From: Marinihelvus sp036351115
GTDB lineage: Bacteria; Pseudomonadota; Gammaproteobacteria; Xanthomonadales; SZUA-36
Assembly (NCBI GenBank): GCA_036351115.1
Contig: JAZBOL010000142.1
Span: 62,001 to 126,000 of the forward strand
Direction of reading: 5' to 3'
DNA: 64,000 bases
Positions 27,391-36,077 of this stretch are shown here, piece after piece. Numbering within the stretch: the stretch's first letter is position 1; the number at the start of each line of letters is the position of its first letter. Position numbers and translations under genes: made by a program. A model generated the notes under the pieces. The model worked only from the letters and a program-made list of their open reading frames with translations, searched no databases and had not been told where the DNA came from.

Positions 27391-28134
27391 TCAGTCGATT
27401 TCCCAGTCAACCAGGCCGCGGAGCTCCGGATCGATTCGCTGGTCGAGTGCCTGCTGGATCTGATCCTGGGAGTCCCGGCCGTCCGCGCGGAAGGTGAACT
27501 TCAGCCGGCCGGAATTCGGTCGTTTTCTCTCGCCGATGATCTTGCAACCGCTGTCTTCGAGGGCGCGCCGATAGGCCTCGACGGCCTCCGGTATTCGGCT
27601 CTCGGGAATGGCCCGTATGTCGATGCTGTAGGTAAGCTTTTGTTCGAGGATAAAAAGCAGCACCCAGCCGAAGGCCGTCGCCATGACGGCCACGTGGGGC
27701 AGGTCGAGTCCGCAGGACAGGCCCACCAGCGTCACCAGGATCACCTGGCCAGTCAGCTTGGCGGAACGCATCACCGTTCGGAAGCGGATCAGGCCCCCGA
27801 TGCCGAAGAGGACGAAACCGATGACCAGGCCGTATTTCACCACCATGATGCCGATCAGCGCGCCGATCGTCGCGTACATGATGTCGACCTTGGGGGCCTC
27901 CACTTCCTGCAGCGTGTCGGCGGTCCGGATCGAGCGCGGGTGAAAACCGATGAGGGCGCCGAGTAAGGCCGCCAGGGAAAGGGTGAAAAAAGTCTCGAGC
28001 AGAAAGTCGAAATCCGTGAATCCGGAGAACCCCTCGCCCCGCGGAAGCGGCGTGGCCAGCACGGCGTCGTCAAAATTCTGGCCAAGCACCGGTGCCGCGC
28101 ACAGGGTGGCAATCAATAGCACCAGGATTCTCAT
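27391..28134 (-). CDS. MgtC/DUF4956-like membrane protein with signal peptide
   Basis: 247 residues from the ATG at 28134, chosen over an upstream in-frame ATG because it starts directly with a signal-like segment (MRILVLLIATLCAAPVLG) and has GGAG 10 nt upstream. Three or four membrane segments follow (about 47-66, 83-104, 112-150), with the G-A-L-I-G-x-x-P/R and G-G-L-I-R-F-R-T patterns seen in MgtC/SapB and DUF4956 proteins, and then an 80-residue soluble C-terminal domain. MgtC-type proteins affect magnesium stress and ATP synthase; the exact role here is unknown. Family placement is by pattern only. Confidence 0.7.
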   Translation of the reverse strand: MRILVLLIATLCAAPVLGQNFDDAVLATPLPRGEGFSGFTDFDFLLETFFTLSLAALLGALIGFHPRSIRTADTLQEVEAPKVDIMYATIGALIGIMVVKYGLVIGFVLFGIGGLIRFRTVMRSAKLTGQVILVTLVGLSCGLDLPHVAVMATAFGWVLLFILEQKLTYSIDIRAIPESRIPEAVEAYRRALEDSGCKIIGERKRPNSGRLKFTFRADGRDSQDQIQQALDQRIDPELRGLVDWEID

Positions 28135-28179
28135 TGTTCTGTCACTCCGGATCTCCCAGGGGGATAGTAGCACCGGCGT

Positions 28180-28848
28180 TCATCGACCGAACCACAGGGT
28201 GTGGCGCGGGCCTTTCCTGCCATGGGCGAAAACGCGCCGTTCCTCGGTCCGGAATCCAAGCCGTTGCAACCGCTTGCCGAAGGCCTGGTCGGGCACGGCG
28301 GACCAGAAACCCACACAGCCTCCGGGACGCAGCGAGGCCCGGATCGCACCGAGCCCCGCGGGGGAATAAAGCCAGTCGTTCTCGTCCTGCGTGAGACCCT
28401 CCGGACCGTTGTCCACGTCCAGGGCGATGGCGTCCCAGCGTGGCGAACCGTCGCGCAACAACTCGGCCACGTCACCCGCGAAGACGCGCGTGCGCGGATC
28501 GTCCAGGGGACGCCCGGCACGGTCGCCGAGTTCTCCACGGTTCCACTCGACGACGCCGGGCACCAGTTCGGCCACCGTCACTTCGGCATCCGCACGCACC
28601 GTCGCCAGGGCGGCGGCCAGGGTGAAGCCCATGCCGAGACCTCCGATGACCACCCGTGCCGCCGGCGTATCCGCCGCGGTTCGGCAGGTGAGGGCGCCCA
28701 GCGCGTCCTCGGAACCGTGCCTGCGCGTGCTCATGAGTTCGATGCCGCTGGAGGTTCGGATGAAGTAGTCGTCCTTGCCGCGGAACAGCTCCAGGCGCCC
28801 ATCGGAACCGGGGATCGGTGCCTCACCAAGCCGGTTCCAGTGCTTCAT
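28180..28848 (-). CDS. Spermidine synthase-like methyltransferase-fold protein
   Basis: 222 residues from ATG 28848. It has the Rossmann nucleotide segment VVIGGLGMGFTLAAAL (about residues 66-81), an acidic strand end (VTVAELVPGVVEWNR) and D-V-D-N-G-P (about 143-148), the pattern of spermidine-synthase-like proteins annotated as SpeE homologues. The usual gate and polyamine-binding residues are not all evident, so true aminopropyltransferase activity is doubtful. Its start overlaps the stop of the upstream membrane protein (ATGA, 28845-28848), so the two are coupled. Confidence 0.8.
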   Translation of the reverse strand: MKHWNRLGEAPIPGSDGRLELFRGKDDYFIRTSSGIELMSTRRHGSEDALGALTCRTAADTPAARVVIGGLGMGFTLAAALATVRADAEVTVAELVPGVVEWNRGELGDRAGRPLDDPRTRVFAGDVAELLRDGSPRWDAIALDVDNGPEGLTQDENDWLYSPAGLGAIRASLRPGGCVGFWSAVPDQAFGKRLQRLGFRTEERRVFAHGRKGPRHTLWFGR

Positions 28849-29672
28849 CGAAGAACCTGCCGGGCGCTCCACAGGAGCCGGCCCACGGCGACGCCGCCCA
28901 GCACGGACCACAGCGCCACCCCGGCCGAGGCCTGGGGACTGCCCTGGGCGAGACTGGACACGGCGAGACCCAATGCGATCCACATGCCCGCACGAACCCG
29001 GGGCGGCGCCAGGGGCCGGTCGTCGTGGTCACCCGGAGAGACCACCTCTCGCGTCGTGATGAGCGCGACAAGGAATCCGAGGCCGAAAATCGCAGGAAGG
29101 ATCACGCCGTGGCGCGACAGGGGCTCGCCGGTCCCGATGCCGGGTCCGAGCCAAGCCAGGGCGGCCCCGGCGCCGAGCAGGGCGATCATGCCGGGCCAGG
29201 CAAGCCAGCGTGGCCCGCCCAATCGAAAAGCGCTCCAGGCGAAGGTGACGGCGCAGAAAAACAGGGGCCACGGTGTGGCACCGCTCCAGGAAACGTACCC
29301 CGCGAGCGCCAGCACACCCGCGGCATCGACGGGGGTCGGGTCGAGTCCGGTGGAGCGATTCAGAACCCGGGCGAGGAACAGGGCAAGGAACAGCAGTCCG
29401 AAGCCGGGCTCCGGGACGTTGAGCAGCGTGGTCAGGGCGATGCCCATGGCCAGGAACGCGGCCCATTGATCGTCCGGCGCCAGCTCGCGGCCAACAGCCC
29501 AGGCCCCGAAGCCGAGCAGGGACGCCCGCAACGCGGCAACTGCCACGGCGGCGCCGTCGAGCCCGTTCCACCAGGCCAGTCCCGCGCCAACCACGGCCAG
29601 CGCGGGCATCAACCAGAGCACGGCGCGGTTGGTGCGCCAGCTCGGGTCGAGCGGTCGTCCCAGGGCGATCAT
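28845..29672 (-). CDS. Uncharacterised polytopic membrane protein
   Basis: 275 residues made almost entirely of short Ala/Gly/Leu-rich hydrophobic segments; I count about eight (first at 19-38, last at 250-268), with a hydrophilic loop near 225. ATG start with AAGGGA upstream. It is translationally coupled to the spermidine-synthase-like gene. Many SpeE homologues are fused to or paired with membrane domains, so the two may work together. No recognisable motif reveals a transported substrate. Confidence 0.75.
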   Translation of the reverse strand: MIALGRPLDPSWRTNRAVLWLMPALAVVGAGLAWWNGLDGAAVAVAALRASLLGFGAWAVGRELAPDDQWAAFLAMGIALTTLLNVPEPGFGLLFLALFLARVLNRSTGLDPTPVDAAGVLALAGYVSWSGATPWPLFFCAVTFAWSAFRLGGPRWLAWPGMIALLGAGAALAWLGPGIGTGEPLSRHGVILPAIFGLGFLVALITTREVVSPGDHDDRPLAPPRVRAGMWIALGLAVSSLAQGSPQASAGVALWSVLGGVAVGRLLWSARQVLR

Positions 29673-29765
29673 CGGCGGATCCCTTCAGCGTCGCCCTTCG
29701 AGGAGACGCTTGCGGCCTGGATGGAATCACAACGGGCCATGGTGGCGTAACCGGAGGGAGTCGAC

Positions 29766-29822
29766 ATGCGGGTTTTCTTCTTCAGCCGTGCAGAGTACGG
29801 TACGGGTTGCCGGTCACGATAA
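29766..29822 (+). CDS. Possible 18-residue leader peptide
   Basis: A GGAGGGAG sequence lies 5 nt before an ATG that opens an 18-codon frame (M-R-V-F-F-F-S-R-A-E-Y-G-T-G-C-R-S-R, stop TAA). It is in the 186-nt divergent gap, 36 nt before the next gene. The ribosome site is stronger than that of many real genes here, but such a short frame could be chance. Confidence 0.25.
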   Translation: MRVFFFSRAEYGTGCRSR

Positions 29823-29858
29823 CGCGAAGCCGGACCCGGACAGGATGAGGAGAAGCCG

Positions 29859-30362
29859 ATGAGCGACCGCAAACCGACGGTCGGCGAACGCGCGAGGGAA
29901 GAATTCCGCAAGTACATGCTGGTGAGTGTGTACCTCTGGGTCTGTTTTGCCGTGATTACCCTGTACAAGGCCGCCGCCCTCGAAGCCGAAGGAATCGACT
30001 GGGCGCCCCTGGGTTTCGCGATTGTCCAGGCCCTGGTGATCGGCAAATTCATCCTGATCGGTGACGCGCTCAAGGCGGGTCAAAAGTCCTCGGACCACCC
30101 CCTGCTGTACCGCGTTGCCTGGCGAACGCTCGCGATGCTCGCCGTGCTGATCGTATTCAAGGTGCTCGAGGAGGTGGTCGTGGCGCTGATTCACCACAAG
30201 CCGCTGGGCAGCCTGCTCGAGGAAATCTCCGCACGCCCCTTCTGGGTCAATCTCGCCCCGGTGCTGCTGATGCTGCTGATTCTCGTGCCCATGATCACCG
30301 CCACGGAAATACATCGCACCGTGGGCACGGAGCGCTTCCGGGAATTGCTGCTGGGCCGCTAG
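29859..30362 (+). CDS. Small four-helix membrane protein, function unknown
   Basis: 167 residues with GAGGAG six nt before ATG. Four hydrophobic segments (about 20-38, 48-68, 90-110, 128-147) separated by short charged loops, with both ends hydrophilic. It has no conserved motif that I recognise, although proteins of this size and layout are common as hypothetical membrane proteins in Proteobacteria. It is divergent from the membrane protein at 28845-29672 and convergent with the small gene at 30373. Confidence 0.75.
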   Translation: MSDRKPTVGERAREEFRKYMLVSVYLWVCFAVITLYKAAALEAEGIDWAPLGFAIVQALVIGKFILIGDALKAGQKSSDHPLLYRVAWRTLAMLAVLIVFKVLEEVVVALIHHKPLGSLLEEISARPFWVNLAPVLLMLLILVPMITATEIHRTVGTERFRELLLGR

Positions 30363-30372
30363 GCGCGGCGCG

Positions 30373-30555
30373 CTAGCGAAGCTCGCAGGCCTGAATCCGG
30401 TGCTCGAGCGTATGCAGGGTCCGGGCGAGCTGGAACGAGATGTCTTCCAGCTTTTCATGGTCGGTCACCGGCGTTCGCGACCGTTCGCTGGTGCGCAGGG
30501 TTTCGCGAAGATCATCGCGAATGTTTCTCAGTAGTTTTCGGTCTTTGTCATTCAT
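30373..30555 (-). CDS. Small charged helical protein, function unknown
   Basis: 60 residues from ATG 30555, with GGTGAG just upstream; a TTG four codons earlier is an alternative start. The protein is highly charged (many Arg, Asp, Glu), without hydrophobic segments, and predicted helical with heptad-like Leu spacing. It has one Cys near the C-terminus. No family recognised. It ends 11 nt from the convergent membrane gene. Confidence 0.55.
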   Translation of the reverse strand: MNDKDRKLLRNIRDDLRETLRTSERSRTPVTDHEKLEDISFQLARTLHTLEHRIQACELR

Positions 30556-30633
30556 GGTCTCACCCAATGTTCAATTTCAGTATAGACGGCATGCCGTGAG
30601 GCGCAGCTAAAGGTCGCTCCCCAGGATCCTGGC

Positions 30634-31806
30634 ATGACTCGTCTTGGTACATGGTTCATCGCTTTTCTCTGCCTGGCGGAGACGTCGCATGCCGGGGCTG
30701 CGCCGGTCGTGCCCTCCGACGCCCGGCAGGGTTTCACCCAGGTCGTCGTCTACACGCGCACCGGTTGTCCCTATTGCGAAGAGGCGACGGAGTTCCTGCG
30801 CGAAGCGGAGCGGGCCCGTCCGGAACTGCGTGTCGAAGTGCGCAACATCGCGGAGGACCCGGACGCCCGCCAGGCGTTTCTGGACGAGGTGGAGCGCTTG
30901 CGGATCGAGCGCCCGGGGGTGCCGCTCGTGGTCCTGGATACGGGGTTTCTCATTGGCTGGCGCTTCCCCGGGAGTGCCGCCAGGCTCGGCGAACTGCTGG
31001 ACTGGGAGCCCCGGGCCTGGGAGCAATGGGGCCCGGCCGAGCCCGGTGAGACCAGGGAGGCCGGGGACGACCCTGGTTTGCCCGAATGGCTGGCGCTGGA
31101 ACGTCATGGCCTGCCGGTTTTCACCATCGCCCTCGGCCTGCTGGACGGCTTCAATCCCTGCGCCATGTGGGTGTTGCTTTTTCTGCTGTCCATGCTCGTT
31201 CACGTCAAGAGCCGCAAGCGCATGTTTCTCATCGCGGGCATCTTCGTGCTGGTCAGCGGTGCGGTCTACTATCTCTTCATGGTGGCCTGGCTGAACCTTT
31301 CCCTGGCGTTCCGTTGGTCGGAGGGATTGCGTTACGCCATTGGCGGCCTGGGTCTGACGGCAGCGCTGTTCCACCTCAAGGACGCGCTCGCCGGGCCGAG
31401 AGGGCCCTCGCTGAGCATTCCCGACTCCCGTCGCCAGGGCATTGGGCAGCGCATTCGGGACGTTATCACGGCGCGCAACCTGCCCCTGGCCATCGCCGCG
31501 GTCACGGTACTGGCCATCATCGTCAATTTCTACGAATTGCTGTGCACGGCGGGTCTGCCGGCAATCTACACGCAGGTGCTCGCGCGGCAGGAAATCAGCG
31601 GGGGTGCCTTCTACGGCTACCTGGCCCTGTACAACCTGGCCTACATCTTCGACGATGCCCTGATGGTCTTTGGAGCGACCTGGGCGCTGTCCAGCCGTCG
31701 CCTGTCGGCCTCGAGCGGTCGCTGGCTCAAGGGCCTGAGTGGTGCGGCCCTGTTGTTACTCAGCCTGATACTGATCTTCAGGCCGGCCTGGCTGTCTTTC
31801 GCCTAA
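30634..31806 (+). CDS. Glutaredoxin-CcdA/DsbD-like membrane fusion
   Basis: 390 residues. A signal peptide (1-about 22) is followed by a glutaredoxin-like domain with CPYC at 45-48. A linker leads to a six- to eight-helix domain starting near 164, with D-G-F-N-P-C-A in the first helix and E-L-L-C-T-A-G-L-P in a later one. These paired Cys-Pro segments are typical of the CcdA/DsbD thiol:disulfide transporter family. The expected job is to pass cytoplasmic reducing power across the membrane to the periplasmic glutaredoxin-like domain. It converges with the NrfD gene (4-nt overlap), whose cluster encodes an exported tetrahaem cytochrome, a class of protein that needs reduced cysteines for haem attachment. 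Confidence 0.87.
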   Translation: MTRLGTWFIAFLCLAETSHAGAAPVVPSDARQGFTQVVVYTRTGCPYCEEATEFLREAERARPELRVEVRNIAEDPDARQAFLDEVERLRIERPGVPLVVLDTGFLIGWRFPGSAARLGELLDWEPRAWEQWGPAEPGETREAGDDPGLPEWLALERHGLPVFTIALGLLDGFNPCAMWVLLFLLSMLVHVKSRKRMFLIAGIFVLVSGAVYYLFMVAWLNLSLAFRWSEGLRYAIGGLGLTAALFHLKDALAGPRGPSLSIPDSRRQGIGQRIRDVITARNLPLAIAAVTVLAIIVNFYELLCTAGLPAIYTQVLARQEISGGAFYGYLALYNLAYIFDDALMVFGATWALSSRRLSASSGRWLKGLSGAALLLLSLILIFRPAWLSFA

Positions 31807-33002
31807 CCGGCGCCGCGGCTGGTGGACAGGGCGATGCTCGCCTTGGCGAGCAGGGAAAATACGAGGGCGACCACCGACCAGATACCGAGCGCGACGATCA
31901 GCTCGATGCTGGTCGGGGCGTACTCGAACACTTCACCCAGGGGCGTCGGGATGAAACCGGGCACGACAAATCCCATGCCTTTCTCGAGCCAGATACCGAT
32001 GAAGGCGAGCCCGCAGGCTACGTTCAACAGGGCCGGGCGACGCCGGAGCGGGTGCACGGACAGGATCACCACCGCCACGAGGTTCATGGCCAGGGCGGTC
32101 CAGATGGCCGGTCGCAACGCGTCGAGCCCCTCGAGTCCGAAATACAGGTACCGGATCGAGGCGGCGTGCGACGATTCGTTGTAGAAATCCGTGAACAGCT
32201 CCACGGCGACGAAAAACAGGCTGATCTGCAGCGCCACGGCCATGATCAGGGACAGGGTCTCGATGATGCTCGTCGGCACCGGGTAGCGTGTCACGCGCTT
32301 GAGCACCTGCAGCAGCAGGATGATCAGGGCCGGCCCCGACACGAAGGCGGTGGCGATGAATCGGGGCCCGAGCAGCGCAATGTTCCAGAAGGGCCGGGCG
32401 GTGTTGGCGGAAAACAGAAAGGCGGTCACGGTGTGAATGGAGATGGCCCAGAACATGGCGAGCACCACCCAGGGAAAGTAGGCCCGCAGGTTCGGGGTTC
32501 GACCCCGGTAGTGGCAGAAGTGCACGTAAAACGGAATGGCCAGGTTGAGCAGCAGGTAGCCATTGAGCACAACCACGTCCCACGCCAGCAGGGAGGCGGG
32601 AAAATTGAATCGCCCGATGCCCGGGATCATGTGCAGCAGTCGGTCCGGGCGCCCCAGGTCGACGATGACGAAGAGCATGGCGCCGATCACGGCGGCCACG
32701 GCCAGGCCTTCGCCGATGAGCACCACGGATTTGATGTCTTCGCGATGAAACACGTAAGCGGGAATCACGAGCAGCACGGCAGCGGCCGCGATCCCGACCA
32801 GGAACGCGAAGTTCGCAATGTAAAAGCCCCAGGACACCTGGTCGCTCATGCCCGTGACCACGAGGCCATCTCGCCATTGCAGCCCGTAAGCCGCGGCGCC
32901 TGCGGCGATCAGTGCCGTCAGCAGGACCAGCCAGCCCCACCAGCGCCGATCGCCGCTGAACATGGCGCGGAGGCCGTCGAGAATGAAGTGAAGCAGGGTC
33001 AT
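31803..33002 (-). CDS. NrfD/PsrC-family quinone-interacting membrane subunit
   Basis: 399 residues with about ten hydrophobic helices, of the NrfD/PsrC/DsrP/ActC type (for example the MSDQVSWGFYIANFAF segment near residue 52 and FNFPASLLAWDVVVLNGY near 133). Such subunits exchange electrons between membrane quinones and a periplasmic Fe-S partner. Its start lies 7 nt after the Fe-S gene's stop, with AGGGA as ribosome site, so it is the third gene of a cytochrome/Fe-S/NrfD operon. No molybdoenzyme or other catalytic subunit is adjacent. Confidence 0.9.
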   Translation of the reverse strand: MTLLHFILDGLRAMFSGDRRWWGWLVLLTALIAAGAAAYGLQWRDGLVVTGMSDQVSWGFYIANFAFLVGIAAAAVLLVIPAYVFHREDIKSVVLIGEGLAVAAVIGAMLFVIVDLGRPDRLLHMIPGIGRFNFPASLLAWDVVVLNGYLLLNLAIPFYVHFCHYRGRTPNLRAYFPWVVLAMFWAISIHTVTAFLFSANTARPFWNIALLGPRFIATAFVSGPALIILLLQVLKRVTRYPVPTSIIETLSLIMAVALQISLFFVAVELFTDFYNESSHAASIRYLYFGLEGLDALRPAIWTALAMNLVAVVILSVHPLRRRPALLNVACGLAFIGIWLEKGMGFVVPGFIPTPLGEVFEYAPTSIELIVALGIWSVVALVFSLLAKASIALSTSRGAG

Positions 33003-33009
33003 CGTTTCA

Positions 33010-33969
33010 TCAGTCCCTGAAGTACCAGAACTTCGGTTCCGTGCCGAGTTCCTCTTTCAGGCGAAACACCGCTTTGTTCTCGAGCACGTAACGGATTTCG
33101 CTGTCCGGGTCGAGCAGGTTGCCGAAAATACGGGCACCGGTTGGGCAGGCCTCCTGGCAGGCGGGCTGACGCCCCTTTCGGGTGCGCTGGGTGCAAAAGT
33201 GGCATTTCTCCACGACGCCCTTCGGGCGGGGGCGGTTGCCCAGGTAGTTGGTTTTCGGGTTGATGTCCCCGGGCTCCAGGCGGGGGGTGGTCCAGTTGAA
33301 ATGCCGCGCCCAGTAGGGACAGGCGGCCATGCAGTAGCGGCACCCGATGCACCAGTCGTAGTCGATCACGACAATGCCGTCAGGCTCCATCCAGGTCGCT
33401 TCCACCGGGCAGGCCTTCACGCAGGGCGGGTTATCACACTGCATGCACTGAACGGGAAGGTAGTAGTGGCCCTCTGCGGGAACGGTCTCGGGGTCGTAGT
33501 AGTGATCCGCCGACTCCAGGTCCCGGGTGCCGTTCGCCAGTTCGAGCACGCGAATGTACTGCAGCTGTGAGCCGCGGCCCTGGTTGTTCTCGCGAACGCA
33601 GGCGGAGACGCAGTCCCGGTAGCCCTGGCACTTGGAGATATTGAGGGCATAACCGAAGACGACGCCGGGTTGCGCCGGCGTGTCCTCACACTGGATTTCG
33701 ACGCCGTATTCGCGCTCGGTACGGCGTTCGATGCGCCGCAAGGCAGCCTGAATTTCATCGCTGGACATGCGCTGGTAGTGATCCTGGAAGAAACCGCCCA
33801 GGGCATCCTCGAAGCTGCGCCCGCCCCAGGCGGGGCCGGCGGCGCAGGCCAGTCCGCCCGCGGTCGCTGCGGCCGCCTGGCCAAGGAAGCGTCGCTTGCC
33901 CGGATCCTCCGGCCTGGGCCGGGGGGTGTCGCAATCGGGCGTGTTCGTTTTCTTCGGATCAGTGCTCAT
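33010..33969 (-). CDS. Periplasmic ferredoxin-type Fe-S subunit (DsrO/NrfC-like)
   Basis: 319 residues. A twin-arginine-type leader (K-R-R-F-L-G then a hydrophobic stretch to about residue 50) predicts folded export. Cys clusters include CQGYRDCVSAC (about 119-129), CMQCDNPPCVKAC (about 181-193), CIGCRYCMAAC (about 213-223) and a C-terminal CHFC...CQEAC pair, enough for four [4Fe-4S] clusters as in DsrO and NrfC. It would carry electrons between the NrfD subunit and the tetrahaem cytochrome. The start overlaps the cytochrome gene by 11 nt. Confidence 0.92.
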   Translation of the reverse strand: MSTDPKKTNTPDCDTPRPRPEDPGKRRFLGQAAAATAGGLACAAGPAWGGRSFEDALGGFFQDHYQRMSSDEIQAALRRIERRTEREYGVEIQCEDTPAQPGVVFGYALNISKCQGYRDCVSACVRENNQGRGSQLQYIRVLELANGTRDLESADHYYDPETVPAEGHYYLPVQCMQCDNPPCVKACPVEATWMEPDGIVVIDYDWCIGCRYCMAACPYWARHFNWTTPRLEPGDINPKTNYLGNRPRPKGVVEKCHFCTQRTRKGRQPACQEACPTGARIFGNLLDPDSEIRYVLENKAVFRLKEELGTEPKFWYFRD

Positions 33970-34627
33970 GCGCTTCGTCCGGGAGGATCATGGGAGCCAA
34001 TCCCTCTCGCACCGCGGGCGCCGGCTCGGGTGCGCGGGGCTTGATGGACGGGTCGTGCGGATCGTGGCAGTGGGTGCAGTTGTAGATGACGCGTTCTTCC
34101 GGGCCCGTGTCCACGCGTTTGCCATGGGCGCCGAAGGCCCAGTCCTTCTGGGGCTGGAAGTGGCATTGCCCGCAAACCTTCCAGGCGTCGTCGAAGCCCA
34201 CCGTGCGCCCATCGAGCGTGCGAAGCTGATTCCGGTCTTCCAGGTCGTGGCACTGCAGGCACCAGAACCGGCCGTCGCCATGCGCCAGGTTGGCCGCATG
34301 GGGCGCCATGAGCTGCCGCGGTTCAGGATTCGGCGGCAGGGCGATGTGACAGTTCTTGCAGGGGTGCCAGGTAAGCTGCTTCTCCCTCGCTACGACGGAG
34401 AACGCCGGTGCGTCGGGAAATCCCTCGAACGTTTCCGGAGCGGACGGTGGGGACGGGGCGGCGGGGACATTGTCACGCAGTGCGCGGTGTCCATCGACCG
34501 GTTCCGCCAGCGGACGGTCTGGCGCCTGGGCCGTGACCTGCAAGGTCGCCAGGATGGACAGCGCCAGGACGGCAAAAACGCGTGTGCACGTGGTGGCCCA
34601 TCGACGTCCCAACCCCCGCAGATGCAT
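33959..34627 (-). CDS. Exported tetrahaem cytochrome c
   Basis: 222 residues with a signal peptide (hydrophobic core about 17-32) and four CxxCH haem sites: CKNCH, CLQCH, CGQCH and CTHCH, spread between residues about 92 and 190. Extra His residues near each site could be the second axial ligands. It is the first gene of the three-gene redox operon; ATG with GGGAGG just upstream. It is likely the periplasmic electron entry or exit point of the Fe-S/NrfD complex. The exact complex type is unclear: ActABC and the Mcc/Nrf systems are relatives but have different haem counts or a catalytic subunit. Confidence 0.9.
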   Translation of the reverse strand: MHLRGLGRRWATTCTRVFAVLALSILATLQVTAQAPDRPLAEPVDGHRALRDNVPAAPSPPSAPETFEGFPDAPAFSVVAREKQLTWHPCKNCHIALPPNPEPRQLMAPHAANLAHGDGRFWCLQCHDLEDRNQLRTLDGRTVGFDDAWKVCGQCHFQPQKDWAFGAHGKRVDTGPEERVIYNCTHCHDPHDPSIKPRAPEPAPAVREGLAPMILPDEAHEH

Positions 34628-34795
34628 GTCGCCTCCCGCTGGTGAATGCTGACATGGGCAGCATACGGATCCATGCCGGCGCCGCCATGACCCACATCAA
34701 GGTCAACCCGGTGTACCCTGTAGCGCGCCGCGCGTGACGCGGCACTGACCGTTCCCCGTTTCGTCGCGCCACCCGCCCAGGAGTGTCCTTTCACC

Positions 34796-36073
34796 ATGCA
34801 GCTGAACGTTTTTTCCGAGATCGGGCGCCTCGAGTGCCTCATGACCCATCGTCCCGGCCGCGAGGTGGACGACATGCCGCCGGCGCTCATGGAGCAACTG
34901 CTGTTCGATGACATCCTGCACGGGGTGACCGCGCGGAAGGAGCATGGGCTTTTTACCTCCGCCATCAAGGCTTTCGGAGCGACCAACCTGGATTTCACGG
35001 ATCTGCTGGAGGCGGCCCTGGCCTGGGATCCGGAAGCCACCGGGGCCCTCCTGCAACGGATCGCCCAGCGCGAACACCTGGCGCCTGCGCTGGTCGAACG
35101 GCTGGAAGACCTCGATCCTGCGGCCCTGTCCGACGCCCTGGTCGGGGGCATTCCCACGGCGCCGGAAGCCATGAATCTCGAGCACTTCTTCGATCTGACG
35201 CCCCTGCCGAACCTGCTCATGTCCCGTGACGCGCAGGCCGTGCTGGGCAATGGCCTGATCATCGCGGCCATGAAAAGCCGGGCCCGGGCCCGGGAAACAA
35301 CGCTCAGCGAATTCATCTTCTCAACGCACCCGGACCTGGCGCCGAACGTGCATTACCTGGACGTCGAACGCGAGATGCAGACCCGGGGGTCCCGCTTCGG
35401 CAGCCTCACGCTCGAGGGCGGCGATGTGCTCGTGCTCAAGGAAGGCGTGGTCACGGTCGGCGTTTCCGAGCGCACCATGGAACGCTCCATCGACCTGCTC
35501 GCCGATACGCTGCGCAAGCTGGGGATTTTCAGGCACCTGATCATGGTGCGCATGCCCGTGCGGCGCTCACAGATGCACCTGGACACGATCTTCACCCGAA
35601 TCTCCGAGGACGAGTGCCTCGTGTATCCGCCCATGTTCGAAGAGGGCTACGCGGAAACCCTGAGCACCGTATCCATCGACCTGGAATCCCGGTCAGCCGA
35701 CCCGGGGCGCCGCCACCGTTCCTTTTTCGAAGCCTGCCGGGCCGCAGGAGTGGACCTCGAGCCCATCGCGTGCGGGGGGCGGGAGGACCACATCCGCCAG
35801 ACCCGCGAACAGTGGACGGACGGCGCCAACTCCTTCGCCCTCGCGCCGGGCCTGATCCTCATGTACCGGCGCAACGAAGCGACGCTCGAGGAACTCGACC
35901 GCCATGGCTACGGCATCGTCCGGGTCGAGGACTTCATCGATGCCCCCGACGGCACGCTCCAGTCGCACGCCAACGGCAAGCGGTTCGCCATTACCCTGCC
36001 GAGCTCGGAGCTCTCCCGGGCGCGGGGAGGTCCCCGGTGCATGACCTGTCCGCTGGTGCGCGAAGCGCTCTGA
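34796..36073 (+). CDS. arcA: Arginine deiminase
   Basis: 425 residues, normal length. Family motifs are present: SRD near residue 143, EGGD near 209, the H-L-D-T-I-F-T segment near 262, GGREDHIRQTREQWTDGAN near 326, and catalytic Cys415 in GGPRCM at the C-terminus. The enzyme hydrolyses arginine to citrulline and ammonia. No carbamoyltransferase, carbamate kinase or arginine/ornithine antiporter gene flanks it, so a complete ADI energy pathway is not shown here. ATG with AGGAG 12 nt upstream. Confidence 0.93.
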   Translation: MQLNVFSEIGRLECLMTHRPGREVDDMPPALMEQLLFDDILHGVTARKEHGLFTSAIKAFGATNLDFTDLLEAALAWDPEATGALLQRIAQREHLAPALVERLEDLDPAALSDALVGGIPTAPEAMNLEHFFDLTPLPNLLMSRDAQAVLGNGLIIAAMKSRARARETTLSEFIFSTHPDLAPNVHYLDVEREMQTRGSRFGSLTLEGGDVLVLKEGVVTVGVSERTMERSIDLLADTLRKLGIFRHLIMVRMPVRRSQMHLDTIFTRISEDECLVYPPMFEEGYAETLSTVSIDLESRSADPGRRHRSFFEACRAAGVDLEPIACGGREDHIRQTREQWTDGANSFALAPGLILMYRRNEATLEELDRHGYGIVRVEDFIDAPDGTLQSHANGKRFAITLPSSELSRARGGPRCMTCPLVREAL

Positions 36074-36077
36074 CCGG

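Noticed and set aside
28801..28983. Upstream start for the spermidine-synthase-like protein
   Set aside because: The extra Arg/Gly-rich residues overlap the coding region of the coupled membrane gene and match no family; ATG 28848 gives the normal overlap.
31803..34627. DsrMKJOP sulfur-oxidation complex
   Set aside because: Only NrfD, Fe-S and cytochrome-like genes occur; DsrM and DsrK are absent and the cytochrome has four haem sites where DsrJ has three.
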